A stretch of 64,000 nt of DNA from Trichosporon coremiiforme (Eukaryota; Basidiomycota; Tremellomycetes; Trichosporonales; Trichosporonaceae), in contig BCJJ01000004.1 of the NCBI GenBank assembly GCA_039545355.1, positions 1,196,801 to 1,260,800 on the forward strand, read 5' to 3'. This document shows, one piece after another, positions 34,298 through 46,172 of the stretch. Within the stretch, counting starts at the first letter, position 1; each line of letters opens with the position of its first letter. The notes beneath the pieces are model-generated. The model worked only from the letters and a program-made list of their open reading frames with translations. It was not told the origin of the DNA and made no database searches. The position numbers were made by a program, and so were the translations under genes.

Positions 34298-36541
34298 TCA
34301 CCTGACTTGCGAGAGGAAGTCGCCGAAGCGGTGCACGCACTCGCCTCCGGAAGTGACCATCTCGAGGGCGTGCGTGATCGTGTCGCGGAAGGTACGGCGC
34401 GTATGCGAATCAACAGCCTCGAAGGGGACCTTGGCGAGGGCTTCCTTAACCGCCGGAGTCGTGTTCTCGAGGAGCTGGCGCACCTCTTCAATGACGCGCG
34501 TCGCGGTCGTGAACTCCGCCGTGTTGTCCATCACGCAGCTCGATCCGGCCCTGTTCAGGCGCGCAAGGAGGTCGTGGGGAATTCTGGGGCGCAGCTTCGC
34601 GTTCTCCCGCTCGAGCTTCTTAAGCTCCTTCCCGTGTCCGGTGGGGTGCTTCATGATCGCCCTCACGTCCTCGGGAGCAAAGGAGAGCTGGTTGAACCCG
34701 TTGATGAACAGTCCGTTCTTCGCCTTTACCATCGCGACCACCTCCTCGATGTCCCAGAAGTAGCCGTCCGAGGTCTCGAGCAAGTTGCCGCTGGCCGTCA
34801 CCTCGGCGAGAGTGCTCTGGAACGCGATAGTCTTCTCGTTCTTGTATCGCTTCGGCACGACTTCGGCGGCCGTCACGTTCGGAATCGCGTCTGCCGACGA
34901 GTACACGAATAGGTAACGGAGCATGACACAGCTCTCGTCGCTCGCGACGATGATGGTGTCGTTCATGTGCTTGTGCACGCGGGACGAACTCGCGACCTCG
35001 ACGAGTGCGATGCAGACTGGGCTCCCACCCAGCTCGCTGTTCAGCCACGACGTAACCGGAGGAGCATTGGAAGCGCCGGCGACCTTAGACAACGACGCTC
35101 GGTTTGGTGCAAGAGCAGACCACGCTGCGCGGCCATAGACGTATCCCTTCGACACGCTCGAATTAGTTGAAAGATAGATGCCCTCGCCGTAGGCTGCGCC
35201 AGCGGACATCAGTGGCGTCCTTGACGCGTTCTTCAAGTTCTGGCGCAGAATGTTGTGCCAGTTGCTCATGCTGCTGCCGTGGAAGGCGTAGAAGCTCCCA
35301 TGCGCGGCTTTGAGAGCTTCAAACTTCTCGGCATGGGCGCGAGTCGACGTCTCGATTTGGAACTGGCGCATGGTGGCGTCCTCCATGGTAGCGGCCATCT
35401 TCGGGAAGAAGTCGTCCTCCGGCATCGACGTGATATGGGCTCGGTTTGTGGCGAAGATCCAGCTCACGAGAGGGACAGTGTGCGGAGACAGCTCAAGCAG
35501 GTTCTCCTTACGCTTGACGCCCATGTCATGCACATCCTGTGCTTTGGGGACGAGGTTCACGGCCTTCATGAGCTCGCCGCCGGTGTAGGGCTGACCGGTC
35601 ACCCTGTTGAGAGGGAACTTGATGGGCGAGACGGTGAGACGGTTTGAATCTAGGCACGCAGACACGGCGAGAGTAAGGAGCAAGTCGTCAATGTCGAACT
35701 GAGTCAGGCTGGAGCCAATGCCCATCTCCTCCAACTGGAATGAACAGAATGACTGATCACAAATCGTGGGTTTGAGACCAGGGAATGGAAGAGGTGCGTC
35801 ACATATCAAGCAGTGGTTGCCAGAGTTGGCGAGCCGATCGGCGAGCAGCTCGGCAAGCTCGGACATGAAGCCTTCCCCTCGTTTCTCCCACCTTTGGGCG
35901 AGATAGTTCTGGGCTACTTTGCAGAGCTGGAGGCCGATGATGAAGTCGCGGCAGATGCGCTCAGTGGTGGTTACGAACTCCTCATGTTGAACCTTGACGA
36001 CAGGTAGGGGCGAGGTGCGACGGTACCCGCCATGCACGGAAAGGCGGACTGTGAGGGGCCTAAGGCTAGTGAGGCCACTCACTGCGCGGGCGATGTCGGA
36101 TAGCTCGTCAAGGGGAAGGATAATCTCGATGCTGTTTGCCACCTGCTGAATAGCAAGACGAGTGTGGGCCAGGAGAGCCTTAGCCTCTTCAATGTCCTCA
36201 TCGAGCATGGCCTGCCCTAGAACGGCCAAACTTGTGTCTTCCGCGTCATCGAGTGTCAAGTCGTCGCCGAGCTCGAAGTAGTCGCCGCCGTCGTCGTTTG
36301 CTGAATCGTTGTCGTAGAAGCCGAGCCCGTTTTCATCGTCATCTTGATAGTCCGGGCTGGCGTAGACGTCCATGTCGAAACCGTTGTCCACAACGATATG
36401 ATCGAGGTTGTCCAAAGAGTCGTCCATAAGCTCAAAAGGATTGGTGGATGATCCTCTGGCGCTCTTACGTTGAGAGTTGAGTGATGAGGTTCGCTGATGT
36501 GAACGCTTGGAGCGCTTCGCAGGTGGTTGTGAGGTGCTCAT
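34298..36541 (-). CDS. PARP6/8-type ADP-ribosyltransferase
   Basis: A single 747-residue exon; ATG at 36541 (MSTSQPPAKRSKRSHQRTSS) is the first Met, with a basic, possibly nuclear-targeting N-terminus, then a strongly acidic stretch (DDSLDNLDHIVVDNGFDMD). A Cys-bearing block (HCLICDAPLPFPGLKPTICD, QSFCSFQLEEMGIG) matches the region preceding the PARP domain in PARP6/PARP8. The catalytic domain begins FYAFHGSSMSNWHNILRQNL with the NAD-binding His, continues AAYGEGIYLSTNSS with the conserved Tyr, and closes at CVMLRYLFVYSS. No Glu stands where poly-ADP-ribosylating PARPs have theirs, so mono-ADP-ribosylation is inferred. The last ~180 residues are outside the domain. Targets unknown. Confidence 0.85.
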   Translation of the reverse strand: MSTSQPPAKRSKRSHQRTSSLNSQRKSARGSSTNPFELMDDSLDNLDHIVVDNGFDMDVYASPDYQDDDENGLGFYDNDSANDDGGDYFELGDDLTLDDAEDTSLAVLGQAMLDEDIEEAKALLAHTRLAIQQVANSIEIILPLDELSDIARAVSGLTSLRPLTVRLSVHGGYRRTSPLPVVKVQHEEFVTTTERICRDFIIGLQLCKVAQNYLAQRWEKRGEGFMSELAELLADRLANSGNHCLICDAPLPFPGLKPTICDQSFCSFQLEEMGIGSSLTQFDIDDLLLTLAVSACLDSNRLTVSPIKFPLNRVTGQPYTGGELMKAVNLVPKAQDVHDMGVKRKENLLELSPHTVPLVSWIFATNRAHITSMPEDDFFPKMAATMEDATMRQFQIETSTRAHAEKFEALKAAHGSFYAFHGSSMSNWHNILRQNLKNASRTPLMSAGAAYGEGIYLSTNSSVSKGYVYGRAAWSALAPNRASLSKVAGASNAPPVTSWLNSELGGSPVCIALVEVASSSRVHKHMNDTIIVASDESCVMLRYLFVYSSADAIPNVTAAEVVPKRYKNEKTIAFQSTLAEVTASGNLLETSDGYFWDIEEVVAMVKAKNGLFINGFNQLSFAPEDVRAIMKHPTGHGKELKKLERENAKLRPRIPHDLLARLNRAGSSCVMDNTAEFTTATRVIEEVRQLLENTTPAVKEALAKVPFEAVDSHTRRTFRDTITHALEMVTSGGECVHRFGDFLSQVR

Positions 36542-37798
36542 TGCGACCAAAGGAGGATCAAGGATGGAGACGTGTGAGGTTGGAACATGAAGGAGGACAC
36601 GATGACTGGGTGCGAAAGAAGGGCGGAGGGGCGCATCTGAGGTGTGTTAGCGTTGCACACGTCAGTTGAGTTGGACGTCAACTGTCGGCTGTCGCACGCG
36701 AGGGCGCACTAAGATGGTGCCCCGCCATCCTCCTACCGCTTGACTGCGGGTTACGCGTACACATGAGAACTGGGCCACTCGAGCACTGATCACAGCATGC
36801 ACATTCGCACAGAGCCAGGTAGCCCACTCCTCTGTCGCATCGTTAGCTGCGGTGGTGCAATGCTCCAGTGGCGGGCCAGCACCACTACTGACTGACTGAT
36901 TTATTTAGTTCCTATTGTAATCTCGTCCGCCTATCTCTCCGAGATGTGACCACGCCTCATCCCAACATGAAGTCATTTGGCTTCTGCAAACTCGGGAGGC
37001 GATCTGATCCGGTACAGAGGCATATATAGCATCGCCGTGCGTGGATGGACCGCAACGCCGCTTTGCAGGGGAGCAAGATTATGCTTTTACAGTCTTGGAC
37101 GGTGGGTTGGTGTCTGCAAGTCCGATGGTACCTTCCAATGCCTCGGTACAGGTGAACGGTGATGAACACGAGAACTCCCTCGCATGTCCTCGGTCTCTCA
37201 TGATTCCATTGTGCCACTCTCAACTCTTCACTCCCGTTCCAGTTGAACGCCACGGGTCTCTAGGTTCGAACCTCAACTCTGATTCGAAGACGGGGAAGGC
37301 ACACGCCAATGACATCAGAGAGCAGGCTTGGTCCGCAGTGCGAACCGATAATCGCACCCCACTCACTGGCCAGGAGACACACTAAACCGCAGCAACCGGT
37401 TCACATGGCCATCACATTCACGACACGCTGGCACGGAGCACCTGCACGCACGAAAGAAGGACCGTAACGAGGTCGTCACGTCTCGTTCAAACGTCGCAGG
37501 GGTTTCCGAAGGGGCCATGCTTTATGCTTGCATCCGATCCTAGTACGACGACGCCAGTCTCCAGTGAATGCACGAGTGACTGACCAGTCGCGTGCCTCAA
37601 GAACAACACCTGAACGCCTGGCTTGCCCGGGTGGGTTGAGGCTGAATGCGGAGCCTAGAAGAGTGGAGGTTCCAGCCCTCGGCGTCTCTAGCGATCGACA
37701 CGCTTTGGTTCCGGCTATTCGGCGTACTGCACCTCACAACGTCACCTCCATCTGTCCATCGCCGTCTCTCTACTTCTAACACTCTTACAACACTTGCG
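36542..37798. other. Intergenic, divergent promoter region
   Basis: About 1.25 kb between divergent starts of the ADP-ribosyltransferase and DENND6-like genes. A GGTTCGAACCT at about 37262 looks like a tRNA B box, but no cloverleaf forms around it. Nothing else supported. Confidence 0.45.
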
Positions 37799-40366
37799 AT
37801 GTCTGCCCCCATGGCCAGCCCTGGCCGTGGAGGCCGTCTCGCATCGAACAATCACTTGTCCTCCTCGTCTTCGAGACCAGGGCCCTCTACCCACCCGCAA
37901 GCGATGGCCTTCGATGACGGGGAAGGCGACATCTCATTGTCTCGGTCTGGTTCTCATTCAACTCTCGCCAGCTACGCCGCCCTCGACCACAGCCAGAACC
38001 GACGAACTGGTCCCGCTCCTCCGTCCTCCCAAGCGCGGCGAGACGTCACATCGCCTGTACCGCAACGAATGCTACAGAAACGCTGGTCTGCGAGCCGTGG
38101 AGCCAGTGCGCACCAACAACGCACTGCCTCCGCTGCGCTGCCGGACCCAACCAATGGTGACTCTCCGAGCTTTGAACCTCGAAACAGCACGTCGACTGGT
38201 CCATCCCCAGCACCGTCTCTTAGCGCACCTACGGTGCACAGCGAAGGGGCTCCACCGAACGGGGCTGGTAGCGCTCCGGCCACCGGTCGAAGAGGGATCA
38301 CGCGATCACACTCTCTGAACGTCCGGATACCGAGTGTCGATCTCTCTACGAAAGACGAGTTCAAGTCGGCATCCAGTGCGACGGCAGTGCAATCTCCGGA
38401 CACATGGGAGGACGACCGAACGAACAGCGACAGCATGGAGACGGAGAAGCCGCTGCCCTCTCCTCGACCACCACCGTTAGTGGACGACAAGATTGCAGCT
38501 GCGATGAGCCGTTGGGTCAAGGAGGTCGTCGTGTGTAACTTTGACTTGGAAAGAGGGCCAGTCGTTGAGCGGAGAGCGGTCGGTCGGCGGTGGGGCCCAG
38601 GAGAGAAGGAGAATGTGTGAGTTTGCGTAGCATACCTGCCTTTGGCTGACGTCAAGTGCATTCTCGAGCTTCCCGGATACATCGCTTTTCAACGAAGGAA
38701 GCATTCAGTTTTCTTTCAAGATTCGTGAGCTTCAGCCGGATCCGTCGTCTCTGGCTCTTCCGGAACCCCCGTCGCCGGTTGTCGGTACGTCAGCCTTGCC
38801 ATCGGCGGAAGGCTCGAAGAGAGCCAAGGCCGAAGAATACCGTGCTTGGAATGAGCGCGGTCGAGAATGGCTCTACGGATTTGTTTGGTTCCAGCAGCGA
38901 CGGGATCGGGGAATTGCGCGTGGCTATATGCAGGTGGGAGAACTCCAAAGGAGACGCGCTGACTCCGCAGAAATCAGTCGTGATCCTCACCCATCTGCCC
39001 TTCCCGAAGCTCTTCGCCCGCGTTCTCGACCATGTCGCTCCGAGCTTCTTCAATTACGGGTACTCTGCCCTTGAGGTGGCTTGCCATGCCTTCGCGAGCT
39101 GGCCCGATCCCACGCCGGATACGACTCTGACCTTGCCGCTGCTGTCCAACGTGATCGAGGCAAAGCTCCCCGATAAGATCAACAGCCCTCAGGTCGCTCC
39201 TAACATTGACACCGTAGGTTCTTGTGTTACGCCAATTGATTGACGCCAGATCCTCGCATCCGTGCCTTCGTCGACGCCACTGCGAGCCTTTGCGGCCTTC
39301 CTTCCATCGCTATGGTCGTTGTGGGAGTGCTTAGTTTTGGCTGAGCCTGTCCTTGTCATTGCGCCGGACCCACGCACATGCTCTGAGATTGTGTGGTGGC
39401 TGCGCGAGCTCATCCGACCCATTCCCTTAGCGGGCGACTTCCGTCCGTACCTCCACATTCATGATCACGACTTCAGCCTCCTCGTGAACAGTAACAAGCC
39501 TCAACCAGGAGTTGTTGTTGGTGTGACAGTGAGCTGACTTACCTTCTGGGCGTAGCTGACATAAGAATCCCTTCTTCCGTAACGCGGCATCCCACTGGCC
39601 CAATGTCATCTCGATTCCCGGCGACAGCCGCCCGAGTCCGATCGTCGCGCGCAGAGCAAAGACCCCGACCACACCGTCTGCGGCCCAGCCTCCAAAGGGA
39701 TTCATATCGAAACGCCACCGAAGTATTTCGAAGGACCGTGTTCTGCTGAAGAAACTGGAAGGGCTTGTGGCCGCTGGCCGGTTAGACGACCCGGAAGGAA
39801 ACGAGGCTCTCCGGATGCACTTCCAGCAGCTCACGGAGCGGTTCCTAGCACCCCTCAATCGCTACTTCCAAACTCTGGTTCCCCATAGGACGACGAAGGG
39901 CCTTACGATCCCGTCAGATGGCTCGCAGTTGATGCCACCGCCACCGCCTGCGCTGTCGGTATCAGCGCTGAAGCCGTTTTCGCTGCCAACGTTTTTAGCG
40001 CATCTGAAAGCGCACGGGCCCAATCCTTTGGCGTTCAAGACTAGAGGTCTCCAATCCAAAGCCCGAGTGGAATCCGACTTCTACGCGTCCTTCTGCATGT
40101 CCCCAACTTTCGCTGGGTGGCTACAGCAGCGGGTCGAGAGCCTGGGCATCGCTGTCGCGAATGCAAGCGGTGCCTCTTCAACGATTGGGTACCAGGGAGG
40201 GAGCAGCCCGGGTGTGTCACCTACGGGAATGCACCACCTGAGCCCGGTACCCAGCAGCGTGGACATGCGGTCGAGCCAGGACACGGGCGACGACGAGGAC
40301 GCGTTCAGCACGAGCAAACTGAGACAATCGCTTCCGAACCCGCAAGACAGCCATCACACCCGATAG
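37799..40366 (+). CDS. DENN-domain Rab GEF, DENND6 type
   Basis: Start ATG 37799 (MSAPMASPGRGGRLASNN). The first ~240 residues are Ser/Pro-rich and disordered. The DENN module begins WVKEVVVCNFDLERGPVVER, is interrupted by an intron, continues AFSSFPDTSLFNEG, IQFSFKIREL and WLYGFVWFQQRRDRGIARGY, MQKSVVILTHLPFPKLFARV, then ECLVLAEPVLVIAPDPRTCS and PLAGDFRPYLHIHDHDF. The FxxQxRD..RGY-QKS block is characteristic of DENND6A/B. A Pro/Ser-rich tail follows after SDFYASFCMSPTFAGWL. About 800 residues, longer than animal DENND6 mainly through the N-terminal tail. Animal homologues activate Rab14/Rab35 in recycling; the Rab target here is unknown. Four short introns. Confidence 0.87.
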
Positions 40367-41641
40367 TGTTGTACGATTAATCAAATCTCACCCCATAGAA
40401 CTTTTTTTGCATGTTTGTCTTGTATCTGTTGCCTGTCGAGTGGATGGGAAATGGGCCGAATGGGGCGCTTGTATGCAGCCCAGAGGATGGACCGGGAGGC
40501 TTGGCTCCTCACGTGGGGTGCATCGGGTGCAGATAAGAAGAGTCCTGAGTGATGAAAGAGAAGAGTGAGAGTGTGGGGCACGGTTGCCCGTTGCCCGGGC
40601 TGGCGGGCTGGCGGGCTGGCGGCTGAAGGGAAGGAAGGGGAGATTGAGGAATGGGGAGTGAGATGCAAGGAAACGGAGATTGGAAGGATGGGCGCTGGGT
40701 GTGATGGATGGGTGTCATGATGAATGGTCACTGTCTCAGCTTTGCATGGCGCCAGGGCTGCGGTGAAGTGAGCGAGGTGAGCAAGGAAGGCCCAAGGCCA
40801 GCAAGGTACGCAAGGAACGACCAAGGTAGAGCCAGGCAGGAGCCCAAGCGGGCCATGGGCGACATGTGGACGGAATGGGATTAGCCGGGTATTCAATTTC
40901 CATGAATCGCGCATGCGTTCATGCGGGCCTCGCAAGCCTCAGAACGCCTCGCGGTGTCTTCGGTCACTCATCCAGCCAAGCCAGCCAGGCCAGCCAAACC
41001 TGTTGCGGAGGGGACGTGAGTGGGGCTTGCAGCTTCCGGGCCTCCAGGCCTTGCTTCATCCTTCCTTCGATCCTTGTAGCCCTCGTCAGCTTCGTCAGCT
41101 TCGTCGCCTTTCGTCGCTTCGTCGGCTCCATCCAGGGCCGGTCAAAAACATACAGATCACTATGGACAGGTCACAGTCCAGTCACAGCTAAGGTCCCAAC
41201 CGGTCCCAGGCCGTCCCTGCGATGTCGCAGCTGGGCGAACTGGGCCCCGACGTTTGGTGGCGTCGTGATTCATGTTCGGGCCAGGGTTTGGGCTCCGGTA
41301 GCGCGGTAGCGTCCACTTTAGACCGGACTGGGACCTTGCTCTGTCCCTCGGGTCACTTGATCAAGCGCACGGTGATGACTTTCCGTTATGGCATGCTTCC
41401 TTGAGGGGGGACTGCCGGTGTCCTGGATGTGTCTTGCACGACCGGAGCAGAGAGTGCGCGAGTTGCGGGCGGCGTCTACGCTTCATATAACGGCGCGCGC
41501 GACACTGTGCACACCCCGATTCTTCCTCACGTTCATTCATCTCCACCACTTCTTTCTACACACCACTGCTGTTGTTCGCCCGCCCGTCCGCCCCCTAACG
41601 TTTCTCGTTCGACCAAACCTCACTGGCCCGCCCAAAACACC
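40367..41641. other. Intergenic with short tandem repeats
   Basis: About 1.3 kb. Holds three tandem GGGCTGGC units at 40597-40620, a CCAGCCA-rich stretch near 40972-41001 and a CTTCGTCAG-like imperfect repeat at about 41086-41128. The last ~130 bp before the permease is pyrimidine-rich and likely 5' UTR. No gene supported. Confidence 0.5.
40597..40620. repeat. 8-bp tandem repeat, three units
   Basis: Three perfect copies of GGGCTGGC in an intergenic stretch. Simple-sequence expansion; no function inferred. Confidence 0.8.
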
Positions 41642-43679
41642 ATGTCCAAAGAGGGCATCACCCACTACGAGGGGTACTCGCCGTACTCGTACGAGGAACC
41701 CCACAGCCCCGTTGAGAAGCACCACCGCCCCCTCGCCGAGAACGGCCTCGATGGCGCCGTCACGAACGAGAATGAGCTGAACCAGGGTTTCTCTCGTGCG
41801 TCTCTTCTTGTTGGAGCCAGCTGACGTTACTAGTGCCGTCGCTTCTCGCAGTCGCGCTCATGCTCGGTGGAGCCTGGGCGAACCTGTTCAACACGCTTTC
41901 GACGACCATTGTGTTTGGTGGGGTGCGTCTCAAGTTCCATGCATCGTGCTTATTCCACAGTCTGTCATGCTCCTCTATGGCCTCTGGGTCACCTTCGTCG
42001 GCATGTTCGCCATCTACCTTACTGTGAGTTTTGAGTGTTTTGCTGCGGTAAGCTTCGAAAGCTGGTGTGTGCGGTGTTGGCACATCGTGTGCGACACTTG
42101 GTGTGCGGTGTGCGGCGTGCATAGCGGGCTCCGGGCTCCGTCGGAGCTTGAGCCGGGGATGGCCGTTATTTCGAGCACGATGATGGAGTGCTGGCGTGGC
42201 TGCGGGAATCAAACTCGGTGGAAGCTCCAAGCCGAATTGGGAGCTCGGGCAGCTCAAACCTTAAATGTGATGATTTTGCGTAATAACTGACGGGCAGCTC
42301 GCCGAGTTCACGTCGAGCTGGCCGACGTCGTCCGGCCCGCAGGAGTGGGCGTTCCAGCTCTTCCCGCGCAAGATGAAGCGCGCCGGCTCGTACTTTGTCG
42401 CATGGTCGCTGTCGTGCCTCTACCTCTTCGCCACGATGGCGAGCACGGTCATTGTGTCCAAGCAGATTGCTGGCTTGGCCGCGTACCGTGACCCGACGTA
42501 CGTGCCCCAGGCGGTGCACGTATGGGCCATCAATGTTGGCATCCTCTTCGTATGCGCGCTCATCAACCTCTTCGGCATCCGCGCGATGCACTCGATCCAG
42601 ACCTTCTCGCTGTGTTGGTTCATCTGCGGTTTCTTCGTGTGGCTCATCGTGCCCCTCGTCAAGGCGAAGGGCACCGTCGGATACACCGACGCCAAGGACG
42701 TCTTCACCAACAACGACCTCAACCTCTCCGGCTGGTCAAACTTCATTGCGTTCATGATCGGGACCGCAGGCGTTAGTGCCGGCTACGGTATCCCTGATGC
42801 TGTTACGCACATTGCGGAGGAGACCAAGAGGCCCGAGGTCGACCTCCCCAAGATTATGATCATGTCCCCCATCATCTCCCTCATCACCGCGACCGGCATG
42901 TGCCTCGCGTTCCTGTTCTGCAACGTCCCGCAGATCTCGATGGCGCTCTCCCCCACCGGTGTGCCCTTCATCGACTTCCTCGACGCCACCGTCGTCAATC
43001 GTGCCGGTGTCACGGTCATGGTCGTCATCCTCATCTATGCCCAGTTCATCGCCTGTCTCGAGTGCCAGCTCGCCTCCTCGCGTACCCTCTTCACCTTTGC
43101 GCGTGAGGGCGGAGCCTTCTTCCCCTCCGTCCTCGGCCGCGTCAACCTCACCCTCCAGGTCCCCGTCTGGACTGTGCTCTTCAACTTTGTCTTCTGTGCC
43201 GCCCTCACTCTGCTTCTCCTCGGCTCCGAGACCGCGCTCAACGTCTTCCTCAACTGTTCCGGAACCCTCGCGCTCTGCACCTACGGCCCCCTCTTCATTG
43301 CCGCCATTGCGTCCGGACGCCGATTCTTCAAGGGCCCCTTCTCCCTCGGCCGATGGGGATACCCGGTCAACATCACCGCCCTCATCTACCTCACCTTTGT
43401 CGTCATCTTCTGGTTCTTCCCGTACATGAAGGCGTGGCAGGGCAACACCAGCATGTTCAGTGAGTACCCGCCGGAGGGAGCCGCCGGCGAGCGGAGGTCG
43501 CGCAAGGGCCACCAAGGAAAAGTCCAGCTCAGCCCTCGAGCGCCACAGAAATTTCGAACGCAAGCTAACCCACCCCAGACTACAACATCGCCATCGTGCC
43601 CGGCGTCATGCTCCTGGGTCTTCTCGCCTGGTTCGCGAGCGGCCGCAGGTCATACCTGACGCAGCGCACGCTGATCTAA
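41642..43679 (+). CDS. APC-superfamily amino acid/choline/GABA permease
   Basis: Start ATG 41642 (MSKEGITHYEGYSPYS). Four introns; the third (about 42024-42299, 275 nt) is unusually long. A soluble N-terminus leads into NELNQGFSLPSLLAVALMLG, GGAWANLFNTLSTTIVFGGS and about twelve hydrophobic segments. Family blocks: KRAGSYFVAWSLSCLYLFAT, GWSNFIAFMIGTAGVSAGYG, then IPDAVTHIAEETKRPEVDLP, and ACLECQLASSRTLFTFARE with GGAFFPSVLGRV. The D-A-x-x-H-x-A-E-E motif is typical of the fungal choline/GABA/amino-acid transporter family (TC 2.A.3.4; HNM1, UGA4). Substrate cannot be told from sequence. About 520 residues, ends TQRTLI. A plasma membrane location is likely. Confidence 0.9.
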
Positions 43680-45074
43680 TCCCATCCATCCATAATCACA
43701 AACTCCTCTCCATAGCCCAACAAAGCCGGTCTTCCTTTCTTTTTTCACTCAGTCTTCCGTCGTAAACTATCAGTACACTCATCCTGTACGGAAATGTAAC
43801 CTAATCCATTTGGTCCAGGCCCTCTTGCTTCTGTTTCGACCACCGCTCTCGAGACAACACTGCGCGTGGCTGTAGTCTTGTCGCGGCAACTTGAAGCTGC
43901 ACAGTGTCTCAATCTGCTGCCCCTAGGCCACTCCGTGCATTCAACCCGTCGGGTTGTGGGTGCGGCTCGGGGTCTCCGCAAAGCGCCGAGGCAGACCCTG
44001 TTCCGCGCGGCCGCGATCGATAAGGGTTTGCTTGGGACGATTTAGAGTTTCGTCCGCGATCTTTTCTCCTGCGTTCTATTTTCTGCCCATCCCTGGTCGT
44101 ACCGGTCCCACAAACCCACACCTGGGCAACCTGGCCACCTTTCTACGTTTCGCACCTCGCACCACCGTCATGATCATGCTGCGGTCGTCGAGAGCACAAA
44201 CTCCGCCGGAGCATGCCGATGCGCTTTCTGCTTTGGCGTCCGGCGTACCCCCGGCACACACCGGTGTGCTCCGCGGACCTCGCTCACGCTTACGTCCCAG
44301 GCACCCTCGCTCCAGGCACCCAACACAAGGACATGCGCGGCGTCCTGCGTGTTGCGGATAAGGTGCCCCACCTCTTTCTTGAACAACAGCATCGACGTTT
44401 TCCCCTTGGGCCAGGCAAGTCGCGCCAGCCAGGCTGAGTGTGCCAGTGTGCGCCAGTGTGCCAGTGTATCAATGTGCCAACTCTCAGTGTCAGACAGAAA
44501 CCCAGCCATGCCTGAACCCGCGTCAGTCTCACTACGCCTTCCACCCCCCTTCCCACCCCCCGTTCCTCCTCCGTTCCAACCCCCGTTCACCTCGAGTACA
44601 CGAGTATCGAACAGTGTGCGCTCACAACTCCGGAAGGTGTACGGAAAGTCCATTAAGTCCCAGGCACACACGGAGAGCGGGCTCACCTTCGATTGGTTTC
44701 ACGTGTTCCGTCCCTAGTGCTGCGTACTCCGACTGCCGTTTCCCGCTAGCTCGTTCAGCCGGGACTCAGCCGGACTTAGACGTTTTAGACTTTCGCGGGC
44801 ATTCCCCTTTGGCCGCACGCTTCCTGATGTTGTTAGTCACTCGAAGGAATAGCGGGACCAAAACGATCGCAGGTCCCTAGCGCCCTTGATGCCGCCTTAG
44901 TGGGTGCCCTTTATGCTCCCCCTTCGATAAGATAACGAATTTTGATTCCGTTAAAATTTCGCTGGCTCAGGTCCGCATTTTTACTCCACCCACCCAGGAC
45001 CGCCGGAAGTCGACCTCGATACAACTCGGCCAGTTTCGAGGTTTAAGGGATACAAAAGGGGTATCAAAAAGACA
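43680..45074. other. Intergenic, with GCCAGTGT repeats
   Basis: About 1.4 kb without a supported gene. Several imperfect copies of GCCAGTGTG occur at about 44432-44480. Open frames here (e.g. 43954-44361) are short and compositionally biased. Confidence 0.45.
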
Positions 45075-45154
45075 GGTCACGACGGGGATCGAACCCGCAA
45101 TCTCCTGATTGACGTTAATCGTAGTCAGACGCCTTGCCATTGGGCCACGCGACC
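45075..45154 (-). tRNA. tRNA-Arg (anticodon ACG) with a ~9-nt intron
   Basis: Read on the minus strand: a 7-bp acceptor stem (GGTCGCG with CGTGACC, one G-U), D arm GCC-CAATGGCAA-GGC, anticodon stem TCTGA/TCAGG, variable loop AGATT and T arm GCGGG-TTCGATC-CCCGT. The anticodon loop is CTACGA plus a final A after removal of about 9 nt (TTAACGTCA) directly 3' of position 37, the canonical place for nuclear tRNA introns. Anticodon ACG (read as inosine-CG) decodes CGN Arg codons. The A and B boxes are intact, so it should be transcribed by Pol III. The exact intron edges are uncertain by a base. Confidence 0.88.
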
Positions 45155-45494
45155 TTGGATGTTAGGAGGATCGTGGAGTGGTGTTGTGCGACCGGGGGAA
45201 AGTCTCGCGGCGACAGCTGGCTGTGGCGCTGTCGTGCCGTGTCCTGCATTCTGCCAGGCGACTAGGAGTGTGGGAGGGGATGACCAGAGAGAGCAAAGGT
45301 ACGAAGACGAACCTGACAGAGAGAGGGAGGATGGAGAGACAAGAAGTGAGCGCCTGATCGTCCTCTTCCCGTTATGGACCAGGCTACAGGCATGCGCCCG
45401 CTGATCGCTAGCCTAGGCCTGCGCCCAAGCATAAGCAGCACCCATTGAAACTGCGCACCAGCTCAACACTCATCCTCTCCACATAATCCTCATC
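45155..45494. other. Short intergenic spacer
   Basis: About 340 bp between the tRNA and the next start. Nothing else seen. Confidence 0.4.
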
Positions 45495-46012
45495 ATGTCG
45501 AAGCCCGACGATGAGCTAGGTCTTCTCGCCCTACCAGGCGGTGAGTTGGCAAGTTTCAGTCGAACTGACACCCAGCCACCCGGCGGCCACTCACACCGAA
45601 CTCGAGCGAGACCTTCCACACCCCAGCAGCAACAGCAGCGGGCACGCCGCTCCCATCCCCTCGCCCCGCCTCGGCTCCGCTCCCATCAGACGTCGAGCGC
45701 CTGCACGAGGTCTGGGCTGACCTGCGCTCCGCCCTCGCTTCCGAGCCTCCAAATTCTGCCGTCGAGTTCGCCCAGCGTGCCGAAAAGCTCTGGAACATTG
45801 TCGTTCAAGGGCTGGAGACTGTGCAGAGGAGCGAGACGGGTGAAGAGCTGAAGAGAGTTCTTAAGGAGAGTAAGGGCCATCAGCGCGAGGTCAGGAGTGT
45901 GGCACTGGCGGCAACATCCGCGGACATAGATGCACAGAGTAGGGCGTTTGCGGAGAGTGTCGAGAGGATCAGGCTGTTAGTGGATCCAAAGGTGCTCGAG
46001 CGGGGTCAGTAA
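45495..46012 (+). CDS. Small helical protein of unknown function, possible outlier of the local family
   Basis: Start ATG 45495 (MSKPDDELGLLALPG), one 35-nt intron ending CTGACACCCAG, then one exon that is Thr/Pro/Ser-rich at first and helical later (VERLHEVWADLRSALAS, EFAQRAEKLWNIVVQGLETV, GEELKRVLKESKGHQREVRS, IDAQSRAFAESVERIRLLVD). About 158 residues. I do not recognise a family. The stretch SETGEELKRVLKES loosely resembles the core motif of the repeated family that follows (G-x-x-x-x-x-R-x-L), but it lies on the opposite strand to the adjacent members and the match is weak. It could equally be a divergent subunit of a coiled-coil complex. Confidence 0.6.
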
Positions 46013-46172
46013 ACTCCTCCCTACGTCATGCATCGACCTTGACAACAGATATGCTCACGACCTTGGCCTCGTTTCAGTGCGAGATCATAGATGGTGGACC
46101 GCGGCATCAGCCGACGTAAGCGGACAGCGCACCAAGAGCAGCACGCAGTCTGTACGCCTTCTGTATCAGGTC

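Noticed and set aside
37240..37310. Possible tRNA around GGTTCGAACCT
   Set aside because: The T stem does not pair and no acceptor, D or anticodon stem is found at the right distances.
45495..46012. Idea that this is the dynactin p24 subunit
   Set aside because: Helical and of similar size, but no specific motif supports it, so left as unknown.
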